Assembly: GCA_045110675.1 (NCBI GenBank)
Contig: JBGCGJ010000042.1
Span: 54,189 to 118,188 of the forward strand
From: JBALVT01 sp045110675
Lineage (GTDB): Bacteria > Pseudomonadota > Gammaproteobacteria > Pseudomonadales > Halieaceae
Reading direction: 5' to 3'
Length of the DNA stretch: 64,000 nucleotides
Shown: positions 16,152 to 25,600 of the stretch, in pieces
How the letters are laid out: the number at the start of each line of letters is the position of its first letter
Numbering within the stretch: position 1 is the stretch's first letter
Program-made: the position numbers and the translations under genes
The notes under the pieces: model-generated
What the model saw: the letters and a program-made list of their open reading frames with translations, nothing else
Told to the model about the DNA's origin: nothing
Database searches by the model: none

Positions 16152-18455
16152 ATGAACTGTGTAGTTCGCTCTATATTCATTGGATCATCATTCGCAATAC
16201 CTGCATTCTTTTTCTCATCCGCGGCCCAGGCGCAGGGCTCGGTGCTTGCGCTTGAAGAGGTGATTGTCACCGCGCAAAAACGCCAGCAAACCCTGCAGGA
16301 TGTGCCCATTTCCGTTTCGGCGTTTAGCAACGAGATGTTGCAGACAATGGGCATTGATGAGTTGGAAGATTTGGGCGCCAATGTGCCGAATCTTTTTCTC
16401 AATGGCTTCAATAATGATCCCACCACCGTGAGACTGTTTATTCGCGGCATCGGGCAAAATGATGTTCAGTTGACGCAAGACCCCTCGGTGGCACTGTATA
16501 TTGATGGGGTTTATGTGGGAACGTCAGTTGGCTCTGGCATGGAAACCGTAGAACTAGAGCGCATTGAAGTCCTCAGGGGGCCACAGGGCACACTCTATGG
16601 CCGCAATGCTACCGGTGGTGCGATTAACCTGATTAGCCAGCGTCCAAATCCCGAGGCTTTAGGTTTTAAACAGAGCTTTACCGCCGGTAATTTTGGCCTG
16701 TTGAAATCCAGGACTTCGCTGAATGTTCCTGTTTCAGACCGTGCGGCTGTAAAAATTGCGTTTCTCGCTTCAGAACGGGATGGGCTCACCAAGAATGATG
16801 GGCCGGGGGATGATTGGTCGGAAGAAGATCGCAGCGCCTGGCGTCTCGATTTCAGTGCCGAACTCACCGACGAATTATCCCTGGATTATGCCTACGATTT
16901 CACCAAGAACAAAGACAGTAGTCGTTTGGAATTTATCCACGATGCGGTCAACCCCTTCGGTATTGCAAGCTTTACCACAGAACCTTCCAGAGGCCGACCT
17001 GATCGAGCCGTTGCCGCTCGAGGTGTCGAGGCAGGCGATGTTGAGGTTTCGGGTCACAATTTGACCCTGACCTGGGATGCATCGGATTCGCTGACGGTGA
17101 AGTCGATCACCGGCTATCGCGATGTCGATTCTTTTATCGAGCACGACGGTACCCCCACGGTTAATATTCTTGGCGGCAATCCTGCAAGCTGGAGCATCCG
17201 AGATACCCAGTTCGAGCAGTTCTCCCAGGAAATTCAAATTTTGGGAGAGTTGTGGGACGATCAGATTGAATATGTTGCCGGGATTTATTATTACGAAGAC
17301 GAAGCCGATCAGCAGGTCGATAGTTGGTCGGTGCTGGGTTTGCGAGATCCAAACGACATTACATCGTCTGAGAATGAGTCATTGGCTTTGTTTGGGCAAT
17401 TCACCTTCACGCCTGCCAGCTCTCAAGATCTGCATTTTACAGTCGGTCTCCGTTTTTCCAAGGACAAGCGTGAAGCATTTCGAATCAACGAAAATTCAGT
17501 CACCTTTGCCGCCTTGGGTGGATTCACACAGAGTAATTGTGATGATCCTTACTTTCAGGGAGAGGCATGCCCGGGTGATCCTCTGGCGACGATTGCAGGT
17601 ACTTCCTACGATGAGTCTTTCGAAAATTTCAATCCTTCATTCACGGTGGCGTATGATTTGACACCCGATATCAATATCTACGGAAAAGTCGTTACCGGAT
17701 ACAAATCTGGAGGCACATCTCAGCGCTCGGCTAATCCCGAGGCATTTGGCAAAGGGTTTGACGAGGAAGATGTGGTCTCATACGAGCTGGGCATGAAAGG
17801 TCGCTTTTGGGATTCGAGAATGGCACTTAATGCCGCTGTGTTTCATATGGAAATCGATGGATTCCAGGCGAGCGTGCAAACGGGTGGAACCGCTGGCGAT
17901 CGCGACTTTACGCCAGTCGATGACAACGTGATAGACGGCTTTGAAGCCGATATGACGCTGCTGCTAGCGCAAGGTCTCGAGCTTCGCTTGGGGTATGGGC
18001 ATCTCGATACCGAGATGGGTGTAGACACGATTGAAACTCTGCTTTCTACCGGTCAAGTTCAGGTTACTGAGGTTGTGCAGCAGATCGCTTATGCGCCGAA
18101 AAATTCTTATACAGCTGCTCTGGATTATCGAACCGCCGTTGGCCTGGGCGATCTCGCGTTTCATCTTGGCTATTCATACCAGGATGGGTCGGTTAGTTCT
18201 CTGAATGAGTTCGACAATATATCCTTAGATGACCACGGACTCTTCGACGCCGATATTACACTTTCACAGGTACCCATAGCCGGCGGAAATCTTCGTGTTT
18301 CGGTATGGGGGCGCAACTTGGCAGACGAGGAATATCTTCTTGTTAACACCGGATCGCTCAGAGAGTTGTTTCCTGGCGGTGCCCTTGGCTTGAGTCCCTG
18401 GTCCACCTGGGGTGATCCGCGAACCTATGGCGCCACGCTTGAATGGATTTACTAG
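16152..18455 (+). CDS. TonB-dependent receptor
   Basis: This 767-residue outer-membrane receptor takes up a ligand with energy from TonB-ExbB-ExbD. A signal peptide (about residues 1-28) ends at AAQAQGS. LEEVIVTAQKRQQTLQDVP is the start of the plug, continuing with VALYIDGVYVG and ELERIEVLRGPQGTLYGRN, both hallmark plug motifs. The rest is a 22-strand barrel, ending on a terminal aromatic in GATLEWIY. The ATG at 16152 follows AGGTCTTTT. The following oxygenase-like gene is close and probably linked. The subtype (EEVIVTAQKR) is common for hydrophobic or sterol-like compounds and siderophores; the ligand cannot be read. Confidence 0.95.
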   Translation: MNCVVRSIFIGSSFAIPAFFFSSAAQAQGSVLALEEVIVTAQKRQQTLQDVPISVSAFSNEMLQTMGIDELEDLGANVPNLFLNGFNNDPTTVRLFIRGIGQNDVQLTQDPSVALYIDGVYVGTSVGSGMETVELERIEVLRGPQGTLYGRNATGGAINLISQRPNPEALGFKQSFTAGNFGLLKSRTSLNVPVSDRAAVKIAFLASERDGLTKNDGPGDDWSEEDRSAWRLDFSAELTDELSLDYAYDFTKNKDSSRLEFIHDAVNPFGIASFTTEPSRGRPDRAVAARGVEAGDVEVSGHNLTLTWDASDSLTVKSITGYRDVDSFIEHDGTPTVNILGGNPASWSIRDTQFEQFSQEIQILGELWDDQIEYVAGIYYYEDEADQQVDSWSVLGLRDPNDITSSENESLALFGQFTFTPASSQDLHFTVGLRFSKDKREAFRINENSVTFAALGGFTQSNCDDPYFQGEACPGDPLATIAGTSYDESFENFNPSFTVAYDLTPDINIYGKVVTGYKSGGTSQRSANPEAFGKGFDEEDVVSYELGMKGRFWDSRMALNAAVFHMEIDGFQASVQTGGTAGDRDFTPVDDNVIDGFEADMTLLLAQGLELRLGYGHLDTEMGVDTIETLLSTGQVQVTEVVQQIAYAPKNSYTAALDYRTAVGLGDLAFHLGYSYQDGSVSSLNEFDNISLDDHGLFDADITLSQVPIAGGNLRVSVWGRNLADEEYLLVNTGSLRELFPGGALGLSPWSTWGDPRTYGATLEWIY

Positions 18456-18473
18456 CTTGCTGGGGGGCTTAAC

Positions 18474-18533
18474 ATGACTGAAAAGCGGTACATGCGCCCG
18501 CTGTTACTCAAGGTGGTAGAACGCACTTTATGA
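18474..18533 (+). CDS. Possible 19-codon leader ORF overlapping the next start
   Basis: A short ORF (MTEKRYMRPLLLKVVERTL) begins at an ATG preceded by GGGGGG. Its stop TGA overlaps the ATG of the oxygenase-like gene (ATGA at 18530). This is the geometry of translational coupling. It could equally be chance, or a displaced N-terminus of the next gene. Confidence 0.3.
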   Translation: MTEKRYMRPLLLKVVERTL

Positions 18534-19540
18534 CACCTAATTATTTGCATATGGATCCATTCCTATCCGCCACCGATGCGGACAATATGTTGAGAATTGC
18601 CGAGTCTTTTGGCAGTTTCGGCACCTACGCCGATGAAGCGACCAGTGAAGGTTTGGGGGAGCAATTGCCTCAACGCTTTGACGTCGGCCTTAACTATTTT
18701 AGTTCGGGCATTGATGGGCACGGGAATGATGATGATCCTGAGGTAGCTGCCAGTCGAACCAATTATTTTCGTGAGACCTATGCCTACGGAGATGTTATCC
18801 AGGCTCCGGGTATTCAGGCGTTTATGGAACATTCCGCCTTAAAGACCACCGCCCGCCAGATATCTAACAGTGAATATATTGTTCCCGCAATTGTTTACGC
18901 GAACTTACTGATTCCCGGGCAGGAATTAGCTATTCATACCGACGTTCCCGAATTCCGAGGTGCCAATCGTAAAGTCACACCACAGTGGTTGCTTGTTTGT
19001 ATGCTGCATTCAGGTTTGTTCGAGCAGTGGCGAGTTCCGATTCTCACTTGCGTTTCCTGGTTTGGGCATGCTGAAGGAGGGGCGTTCACCTTCTATTTAG
19101 AGGGTCCTGGTTCTCCTCGACAAGCCATTCCCGCTACGCATAACTCCGCGATCCTGATTGATACTGATATGGTCTTTCACGGCGTTGAGCGAGTTTCACA
19201 GACACTCCCAAGTTTGCCTGCCATCACTCAGTAGACCCGATTGTTTTTTTGCGAGGGTGAGCGCTGGGAATTGCGCGAGGGAGATGAAGTTCTCGGTGAA
19301 TACCTTTGGCAGCATCTCCGCTACTCAATATCCTGGAAAGCGTATTGCTTTAAGACTGAGCAAGAGCAACTTGCGTGGAGCGAAGGAAGTGATGATCTGA
19401 GCCTGGACAAAATCTTAGCCATACTGGAAGCCGAGTTGCGCGATCAAAACGTGCTGAAGGGCCCCCGTCCGGAACCCACTGACTTTGCCGTAATGATGGT
19501 TGAGCATTTTATTCAGTTTCCTTCAGCTCCGTTGGGCTAG
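18530..19540 (+). pseudogene. 2OG-Fe(II)-oxygenase-like gene interrupted by in-frame TAG
   Basis: The frame reads through 337 codons (336 plus stop), broken by a TAG at 19232-19234 (codon 235). The first part has an HxD (AIHTDVPEF, His about 137-143) and a distal His with Arg (VFHGVERVS), which fit the Fe(II) facial triad of cupin-type 2OG oxygenases. The part after the stop (TRLFFCEGERWELREGD, then SISWKAYCF) continues in the same frame and looks coding, so the split is a nonsense change rather than an indel. Its 3' end overlaps the convergent flavin oxidoreductase by 18 bp. It is probably expressed after the TonB receptor and may modify the imported compound. The truncated 234-residue product keeps the putative metal site but loses a conserved-looking C-terminus. 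Confidence 0.7.
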
Positions 19541-20809
19541 CCATTTTTCGGCGTCTTTCATGACCTGACGAGTGGCGGAAAATACCGATGTTTCCGGCGA
19601 TGTGACTCCGGTCCGCCCCAGCGAGTCGAGCTGGGCGTAATACCAGTATTGAACTGCAAACCCCGCTATCGAGCGAACGGTACCGATACCTTCCAAAAAC
19701 GACAACCAGCTGGGAAGTAGTGACAAAGTGTTTTCATAACGGTTGAGTTCTCTTTCGCCCGCTAGAAGTTGCGCGGGGGCGTCAGTGTCTACACACATCG
19801 GCCTACCTAAACCAATGACATCGGCACCACCGCTGGCAATGGCCTGCTCCATCACCTCCCGCAACCTGAATCCGCCAGTCACCATTAGCGGGATCGTAAC
19901 TTCCTCCTGCATAGCAATCGCGAAATCGACGAAGTATGCCTCGCGCATTTTGGTTGATTGTGCGATCTGCTGATCCTCTTCGTCTTCGATGCCTTCCATT
20001 CCCAGCAGCTTGGGTTGTTCATAGGTGCCGCCCGATATTTCGATCAAATCGACGCTCGCTTCCTCTAGCCATTGCGCGACTTGGAGACTGTCTTCAAATG
20101 CAAATCCTCCCTTTTGAAAATCTGCACTATTGAGTTTTACTGCGACAGGAAACTCAGGCCCAACTGCCTTGCGAACCGAGCGTACGATGTTCAAAAGAGC
20201 TCTTGCTCGATTGGACAAGCTGCCGCCGTATTCGTCCTTTCGTTGATTGGTTCTGGGGCTCAAAAACTGTGACAATAAGTAGCCATGCGCGGCGTGAATT
20301 TGCACGCCTGTGAATCCTGCTTCCTTGACCGCCAACGCACAAATTGCAAAGCGATTAACAATTTCTTCAATTTCAATAATGGTCAGAGCGACGGGCTCTC
20401 CAAATTGCCCACCGGGTAGACCCACTTTCACTGCCGAAGGCGCTTTGGGGTGAGGGTTGACCTGCTTCTGCGTTTGGCGACCCGCGTGACTTATTTGTGC
20501 CCAGAAATGGTTGCCGTTATGAGTGCCGGCCTTTGCCCATTTCTCGAGGGCAGTTTTCATTTCCTCATTGGGAGTTCTGTCGACGATAACATTACCCGGA
20601 CGTTCGAGATGATCTGCGTCGATAACAATATTGCCTGAAAGTAACAGGCCGGCGCCGCCATCGGACCAGATTTTGTAGAGTCGTTCCAGCTCTTTGCCTG
20701 GCAAACCTTCGGGTGTCGCGAGCCCCTCCGTCATCGCTGCCTTTGCCAGGCGATTGGATAATCTAGCACCGCAAGGCAGAGTGAGTTCTATCGCAAGAGA
20801 ATTTGTCAT
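19523..20809 (-). CDS. NADH:flavin oxidoreductase (old yellow enzyme family)
   Basis: This 428-residue FMN TIM-barrel enzyme reduces activated C=C bonds such as enones or 2,4-dienoyl compounds. Seen are WAQISHAGRQ (FMN/substrate side), GVQIHAAHGYLLSQFLSPR with the FMN motif, NQRKDEYGGSLSNRARALL and MVTGGFR plus GADVIGLGRPM, which bind the FMN phosphate. There is no C-terminal Fe-S/FAD module, so it is the short OYE type. AAGGAAG precedes the ATG at 20809. It begins 8 nt after the Aas-fusion stop on the same strand, so it may be co-transcribed with that gene. Confidence 0.93.
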   Translation of the reverse strand: MTNSLAIELTLPCGARLSNRLAKAAMTEGLATPEGLPGKELERLYKIWSDGGAGLLLSGNIVIDADHLERPGNVIVDRTPNEEMKTALEKWAKAGTHNGNHFWAQISHAGRQTQKQVNPHPKAPSAVKVGLPGGQFGEPVALTIIEIEEIVNRFAICALAVKEAGFTGVQIHAAHGYLLSQFLSPRTNQRKDEYGGSLSNRARALLNIVRSVRKAVGPEFPVAVKLNSADFQKGGFAFEDSLQVAQWLEEASVDLIEISGGTYEQPKLLGMEGIEDEEDQQIAQSTKMREAYFVDFAIAMQEEVTIPLMVTGGFRLREVMEQAIASGGADVIGLGRPMCVDTDAPAQLLAGERELNRYENTLSLLPSWLSFLEGIGTVRSIAGFAVQYWYYAQLDSLGRTGVTSPETSVFSATRQVMKDAEKWLAQRS

Positions 20810-20817
20810 TTTCTTCC

Positions 20818-23800
20818 TTATTCGTTCACGTTAACTTCAGTATCCGAGATTGTTCGAGCCAAGGCGTTAAGTTCTGGATAGTTTGTTTTGCCGCTACCGA
20901 GTTTGGGTATTTCCGGCACCCGATAAACCGCGGAGGGTATAAGCAAGGAAGAGACGTTGGCGGCAATTAAACTTTTTCTGATCGTATCGATATCCAGTTC
21001 CTGCTCGGTTAACAAGATGATCTTTTCACCCTTGCGCGAGTCGGGAATAGCGACCGCTGCGATAATTGCACTGTCATCATCCAAGGCATCCAACACACTG
21101 CCTTCTACTGAAGTCAAACTGATCATTTCGCCGCCAATTTTCGCAAATCGCGAAAAGCGATCTACGATCACCAAAAAGCCCTCTATTGTAAGATGTCCTT
21201 TGTCTCCAGATTTGTACCATCGCATTCCATCGAGCTCTACAATGACTTCCTCCGTTTTTTCCGCGTCGTTTAAATAACCGAGCATTACCTGACTACCTGA
21301 GATTAGAATCAGACCATCCTCACCCAGGGGCAGTTCTGTAAGAGTTTCCGGGTCGACAATCTTGAAACTGGTTCCCGGGAGCGGCATTCCAACAGTACCA
21401 AGCATGCTGCCGGTCTGAACTTTCCAGTCACTGGGATCTATGCTGTCAGGAATGTTCACACTGGCCACCGGTGTCGTTTCAGTCGCACCGTAACCTTCGT
21501 AAATGGGCTTGTTGAATTTGAGCTGAAATTCTCTGCGAACCGGCTCGGACAGTTTTTCAGCACCGGCAACAACGAGTCGCAATGAATCCAGCATCAGCGG
21601 ATGAATCTTGCTATTGCGAGAGTAAAGCCCCAAGAACGTTGCGGTACCCAACAAAATAGTCGCCTTGTGTTTCGCTATTGCCTTCGCAACACCTAGCGTA
21701 TCCGTCGGGTCAGGATGACACACCATGGGAATGCCCTCGATTAAGGGCATAATCATCGTTACGGTCAGTCCAAACGAGTGGAAAGGTGGGAGGCATGCCA
21801 TGATTGCGTCGTCAGTCCGTGTATTGAGTACATCAGAGATTTGTTTGCAATTTGAAATAATATTTCGATGTGACAGCACGATGCCCTTGGGATTACTTTC
21901 GCTGCCGCTACTGAACAAAATAGCCGCTGGATCATCCAGGCTCGACTTGCGGCCATGCAGACGGTAAAACCACTTCACGGGAAGTATCGTAGATTGTGCG
22001 ACAGCCAATAATAAACGCCATTTTGGGATACTCTCCTTTATATCTTCCAGATAACGTACTTCGGTTCCTTCCAAAATAACTTCAAGGTCTATCCCTCGTG
22101 CCTTCAGTTTTGTCTCGAATTGTTTCGAGGTAAATATCTGTTTAATTTCAGCGGCGTTGATGGCGGCTTTTACGGCTTCTTCACCTGCTGTGTAATTCAA
22201 CTGAACAACAGTTTTGCCTTTTAACATAGTCGCCATTGTCGCAATCGCCGCAGCGCCACTGGCTGGAAGCACCAGGCCGACATTTTGGCTCTTGGGTTTC
22301 AGTTTCATCGCGCGGGCGAAACACACACAAGCTGCTGTCATCTGCCGGTTGCTAAGCTGTGTGCCACTGGTATCCACAGCACTAATTTGGCCGGGTGCCC
22401 GCTTCGCTGTTTTGAGCCACGCTAAAGGTAGAGGGTCCAGTTCGTGACTATAGGATTCCCAGGCGCTGATCGACAGATCGAAGATCTTTTGTTTCAGCTG
22501 TTCAGGTGGGGTATGCAGTGGAATGCTCTTTCCAAACGCCACAATGAGGTCTCGTCGGACACTGGGAGCGCGAGCCTCCTGCAATCCTGTGTCAGCTCGG
22601 GAAAAGGTGCTGCCCCAAAGTCCTCTTAGATAAAAAGGAATGATAACTCCATCTTCAAGTCCCTCGACTGCTCTTAGATAGCCCGAATGGAATTTGCCAA
22701 GATGTCCATTGCGGCTGATCGCTCCCTCTGGGAACAGGCACACCATTTCGCCTGACAATAAGAGCTCATTGATGGTTTTCAGACTGTCTTTACTTTGTCC
22801 GGAGGAGATTGGAACGACGCCAAATACTTTAAAAAATGGCTTTAAATACCAGGTCTCGTAAATACTTCGCAACATCACAAATCTGATTGGGCGAGGGCAG
22901 GCAATTTGCACGAGCGCCCAATCTATCCAGGAGATGTGATTACCCAGCAACAGTGCGGCACCCGATTCCGGCAGATTGTCAAAGCCGACCACTTCTATTC
23001 GGTAACGACGCTGCAAAATACCCGTTGCGATAATGCGAGCGAGGGAATGCGGCAACTTTCTAACAGTGTATCCAGTACCGATAACTGCGATGACAGTGAG
23101 CACGTAAAAGATACCCACTGAGTCGATCCCTGCGGTGGCAAAGCCGACGGTTGTCAGCAGTGCTGTAAGCATAGCGACATTTTGTATCCAGTTGTTTCCG
23201 GCCAGGATGGTTCCCAGCTGTTCTTCGCGTGCGTGGAACTGAATGAGAGAGTTAAGTGGTACTATGAACATGCCACCCATAATGCCGACGAACAAGAAAG
23301 CTGTCCCCATTGCCAGTGTACTGCCCAAGCCTGGCAATAACGCGATTCCAATAGCGACCCCCAGAGCTCCCATCGGAATAAGGCCGGTTTCTATATAGTT
23401 TCGCGAAGCACGCGCGGCGATAACTGACCCCAGTACAATCCCGAGTCCTGAACAGGCGAGTATTCCCTGGATGACAACCGTGTTGCTTATTTCCAGAGCG
23501 TCTTTCGCGAAGGCTGGAAAGGCTGCCAGCATCACCTGAGAAATAGACCAGAACGTCGCCAAGCCAATAATCGACAGCCAGATAGTGGTGTTGCTGTTGA
23601 GCACTCTTAAATTTCTGCGCAAATACGCCAACTTTAGGTAGGGTTTTAACTCAAACTTTGTATCTGGAGCGGGCTCCCGTTTTTTTGGTAGCCGCCATGC
23701 GGAGATCCACTCAAGTATCGACAGGCCAACTAAGACCCAGCCTATCGGTGCAATCGTCTTCATAATCTGCGCAGGGTCTGACTGACCAGAGTCCTGCAAG

Positions 23801-24294
23801 AACTTTTCAAACATAATTGAAAAAACGAAGGTGCCCAGGAGTATGCCGGCGATGGTAATGGCCTGAACCATACCGTTGGCGCTCGCCAGATTATTGGTGC
23901 CGACAAGTTCCTTGATATAGCCGTATTTGGCAGGGCTGTAGATCGCGCTCTGTATAGACAGAGCGAGGGTGAGTGCGAACGCTCCCCAAAACCACCCTTG
24001 ATAGTAGCAATAGGTGATGAGCAGTGTAGCGCCCACAGCAGCCAGTGCCGCATGGCGGATGATTTTGTGCTTGGAGAATCTATCGGCTAGAAAGCCTGAA
24101 GGCGAAAAAAGCAAAATAAATGGAATCAATATGAGCGCGTTGATTATCGCTGTGAGAATCACCTGCTCTTGACCGTCATAGGTTTTAAATATGGCGTTTT
24201 GAATGACGATCTTGTGCCCGAGATCCACGAACGCATTGAGGAAGACAACCACGACGTAGGGTATGTATCCCGTTATGCTGCGTAATTGGGACAT
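20818..24294 (-). CDS. aas: LplT-Aas type fusion: MFS transporter + acyltransferase + acyl-ACP/CoA synthetase
   Basis: This 1158-residue three-part protein has an MFS transporter (about residues 1-400; FLNAFVDLGHKIVIQNAIF at the start), a PlsC-like acyltransferase (about 425-610; NHISWIDW as the HX4D site and FPEGAISR) and an AMP-forming acyl-ligase (about 640-1158; LFSSGSESNPKG P-loop, YEGYGATETTP, KSGDKGH). In Escherichia coli, LplT flips lysophospholipids inward and Aas re-acylates them; here both are in one chain. The start at the ATG 24294 has AGGAGAATCGC upstream, while the longer frame to 24363 has no site. It is divergent from an HTH regulator and near a PspA-lipase operon, fitting membrane-phospholipid repair. 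Confidence 0.93.
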   Translation of the reverse strand: MSQLRSITGYIPYVVVVFLNAFVDLGHKIVIQNAIFKTYDGQEQVILTAIINALILIPFILLFSPSGFLADRFSKHKIIRHAALAAVGATLLITYCYYQGWFWGAFALTLALSIQSAIYSPAKYGYIKELVGTNNLASANGMVQAITIAGILLGTFVFSIMFEKFLQDSGQSDPAQIMKTIAPIGWVLVGLSILEWISAWRLPKKREPAPDTKFELKPYLKLAYLRRNLRVLNSNTTIWLSIIGLATFWSISQVMLAAFPAFAKDALEISNTVVIQGILACSGLGIVLGSVIAARASRNYIETGLIPMGALGVAIGIALLPGLGSTLAMGTAFLFVGIMGGMFIVPLNSLIQFHAREEQLGTILAGNNWIQNVAMLTALLTTVGFATAGIDSVGIFYVLTVIAVIGTGYTVRKLPHSLARIIATGILQRRYRIEVVGFDNLPESGAALLLGNHISWIDWALVQIACPRPIRFVMLRSIYETWYLKPFFKVFGVVPISSGQSKDSLKTINELLLSGEMVCLFPEGAISRNGHLGKFHSGYLRAVEGLEDGVIIPFYLRGLWGSTFSRADTGLQEARAPSVRRDLIVAFGKSIPLHTPPEQLKQKIFDLSISAWESYSHELDPLPLAWLKTAKRAPGQISAVDTSGTQLSNRQMTAACVCFARAMKLKPKSQNVGLVLPASGAAAIATMATMLKGKTVVQLNYTAGEEAVKAAINAAEIKQIFTSKQFETKLKARGIDLEVILEGTEVRYLEDIKESIPKWRLLLAVAQSTILPVKWFYRLHGRKSSLDDPAAILFSSGSESNPKGIVLSHRNIISNCKQISDVLNTRTDDAIMACLPPFHSFGLTVTMIMPLIEGIPMVCHPDPTDTLGVAKAIAKHKATILLGTATFLGLYSRNSKIHPLMLDSLRLVVAGAEKLSEPVRREFQLKFNKPIYEGYGATETTPVASVNIPDSIDPSDWKVQTGSMLGTVGMPLPGTSFKIVDPETLTELPLGEDGLILISGSQVMLGYLNDAEKTEEVIVELDGMRWYKSGDKGHLTIEGFLVIVDRFSRFAKIGGEMISLTSVEGSVLDALDDDSAIIAAVAIPDSRKGEKIILLTEQELDIDTIRKSLIAANVSSLLIPSAVYRVPEIPKLGSGKTNYPELNALARTISDTEVNVNE

Positions 24295-24428
24295 GCGATT
24301 CTCCTGAAAAGGTGAGTTGAACTGCACTATCTCCGTTTGTGCCGTTCCATACCACCATGCCATTATTGGTAGCTTTTTCCAAGCCTTGAAGTATCATCTT
24401 ACGATACTGATTGAATGGGGTAGTCCTT

Positions 24429-25196
24429 ATGGCGCAGGTCAGTGCCCTGGTGCAGGCATTAAAAACTGCACTCAAAGCAGCTGGAGTGAACTATGCCGGT
24501 GTAGCCGATTCTTTAGGTTTGTCCGAATCTTCCGTAAAGCGGAAATTCTCCAGGCAAGATTTTAGCCTTACTGAGTTGGATCGTATTTGCGCGGATATTA
24601 GCACGGAGATTTCTGAGCTGGTTAAGCTTATGGAGGAACAGCAGGGGCGTATCCAACAACTCACTAAAGAGCAGGAAGAAGAAATTGCCGAAGATATGGC
24701 GCTTTTGCTGGTTACAGTCTGTGTATTGAATCGCTGGACGTTTGATGACCTTATGACGGCCTATGTTTTTACCGAGCACGAATTGATTCAGAAGCTAGCT
24801 AAGCTGGACCGCTTAAAGTTCATCGAATTGCTGCCGAACAATCGTATAAAACTGCTGATTGACGCCAATTTCCAGTGGCGACCAAGTGGTCCAATAGAAA
24901 GTGTGTTCCTGGCGGCGATTCAGCAGGACTTCTTCGCCGCGCGATTTGAGCAGGAAGATCATCAGCTCATTGTCCTAAACGGAATGCTTTCCAGCACCTC
25001 CAATGCCGAGTTTCAGCGCAAGATGGATCGACTATCCAGGGAGTTCGATCTACTCAATCAGGAAGACAACAGTCTGCCGTTGGATATGCGTCAAGGCTAT
25101 TCCGTGGTGCTCGCAATGCGCGACTGGCGCTATCGCTCTTTTAGGCCCTATCTTAACGGGCCAATCGAGCCTAGGAACCGCTTCAGCAAGGCTTAG
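24429..25196 (+). CDS. Cro/CI-type HTH transcriptional regulator
   Basis: This 255-residue protein has an N-terminal lambda-repressor-type HTH (VNYAGVADSLGLSESSVKRK, about residues 20-40) followed by a helix rich in Glu/Gln (LMEEQQGRIQQLTKEQEEE) and a C-terminal domain of unknown fold. I chose the ATG at 24429; a TTG at 24411 is also in frame. It is divergent from the LplT-Aas fusion (134 bp) and upstream of YiaAB-PspA, so it likely controls one or both. The C-terminal region may sense a lipid or acyl signal, which is only a guess from context. Confidence 0.85.
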   Translation: MAQVSALVQALKTALKAAGVNYAGVADSLGLSESSVKRKFSRQDFSLTELDRICADISTEISELVKLMEEQQGRIQQLTKEQEEEIAEDMALLLVTVCVLNRWTFDDLMTAYVFTEHELIQKLAKLDRLKFIELLPNNRIKLLIDANFQWRPSGPIESVFLAAIQQDFFAARFEQEDHQLIVLNGMLSSTSNAEFQRKMDRLSREFDLLNQEDNSLPLDMRQGYSVVLAMRDWRYRSFRPYLNGPIEPRNRFSKA

Positions 25197-25313
25197 TATC
25201 TCTGAGTGATACCTAAGGTTTAGTATCGCGACCCTTTTCTCCTATTGGTTGCGCAGGTAGTACCTGCGCGGCAACACTGGTCCTGTCGATTAACACCAAG
25301 GGAGGATTCGACG

Positions 25314-25589
25314 ATGGATCAATACAGCGTTAGCGATAATTCTAAGCAGTGGGATTTCTTTGTAAAAGCATCGTTCGCAGTGGCTATCACTTCTACTTTA
25401 TTGGGGATCTACATGCTTCCCGGGCCGCTGGTGATCAAAGGCTACTTCCTGATTAGTGCACTCTTCATGGTGTTTTCGACAATTACCCTGTCGAAAACAG
25501 TTCGAGACAGCCATGAATCTCAACGATTGCACAACAAGATCAGTGAGGTTCGCACCTCGAAACTGATTCAAGAACTTGAAGGCAAATAG
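25314..25589 (+). CDS. YiaA/YiaB two-helix domain inner-membrane protein
   Basis: This 91-residue membrane protein has two hydrophobic helices (about residues 18-38 and 44-62) within the pattern WDFFVKASFAVA...LLGIYMLP...KGYFLISALFMVFSTITL typical of the YiaAB two-helix domain. It has a short charged C-terminal helix. The start is fixed by AAGGGAGG upstream of the ATG at 25314. It is followed after 11 nt by a PspA-like gene, so the two form an operon. YiaAB proteins have no clear biochemical role; the pairing with PspA suggests the membrane-stress response. Confidence 0.85.
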   Translation: MDQYSVSDNSKQWDFFVKASFAVAITSTLLGIYMLPGPLVIKGYFLISALFMVFSTITLSKTVRDSHESQRLHNKISEVRTSKLIQELEGK

Positions 25590-25600
25590 GAGGAGACCGC

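Noticed and set aside
17122..17661. 179-residue plus-strand ORF inside the TonB receptor gene
   Set aside because: It is an alternative frame of a gene with unambiguous plug and barrel motifs.
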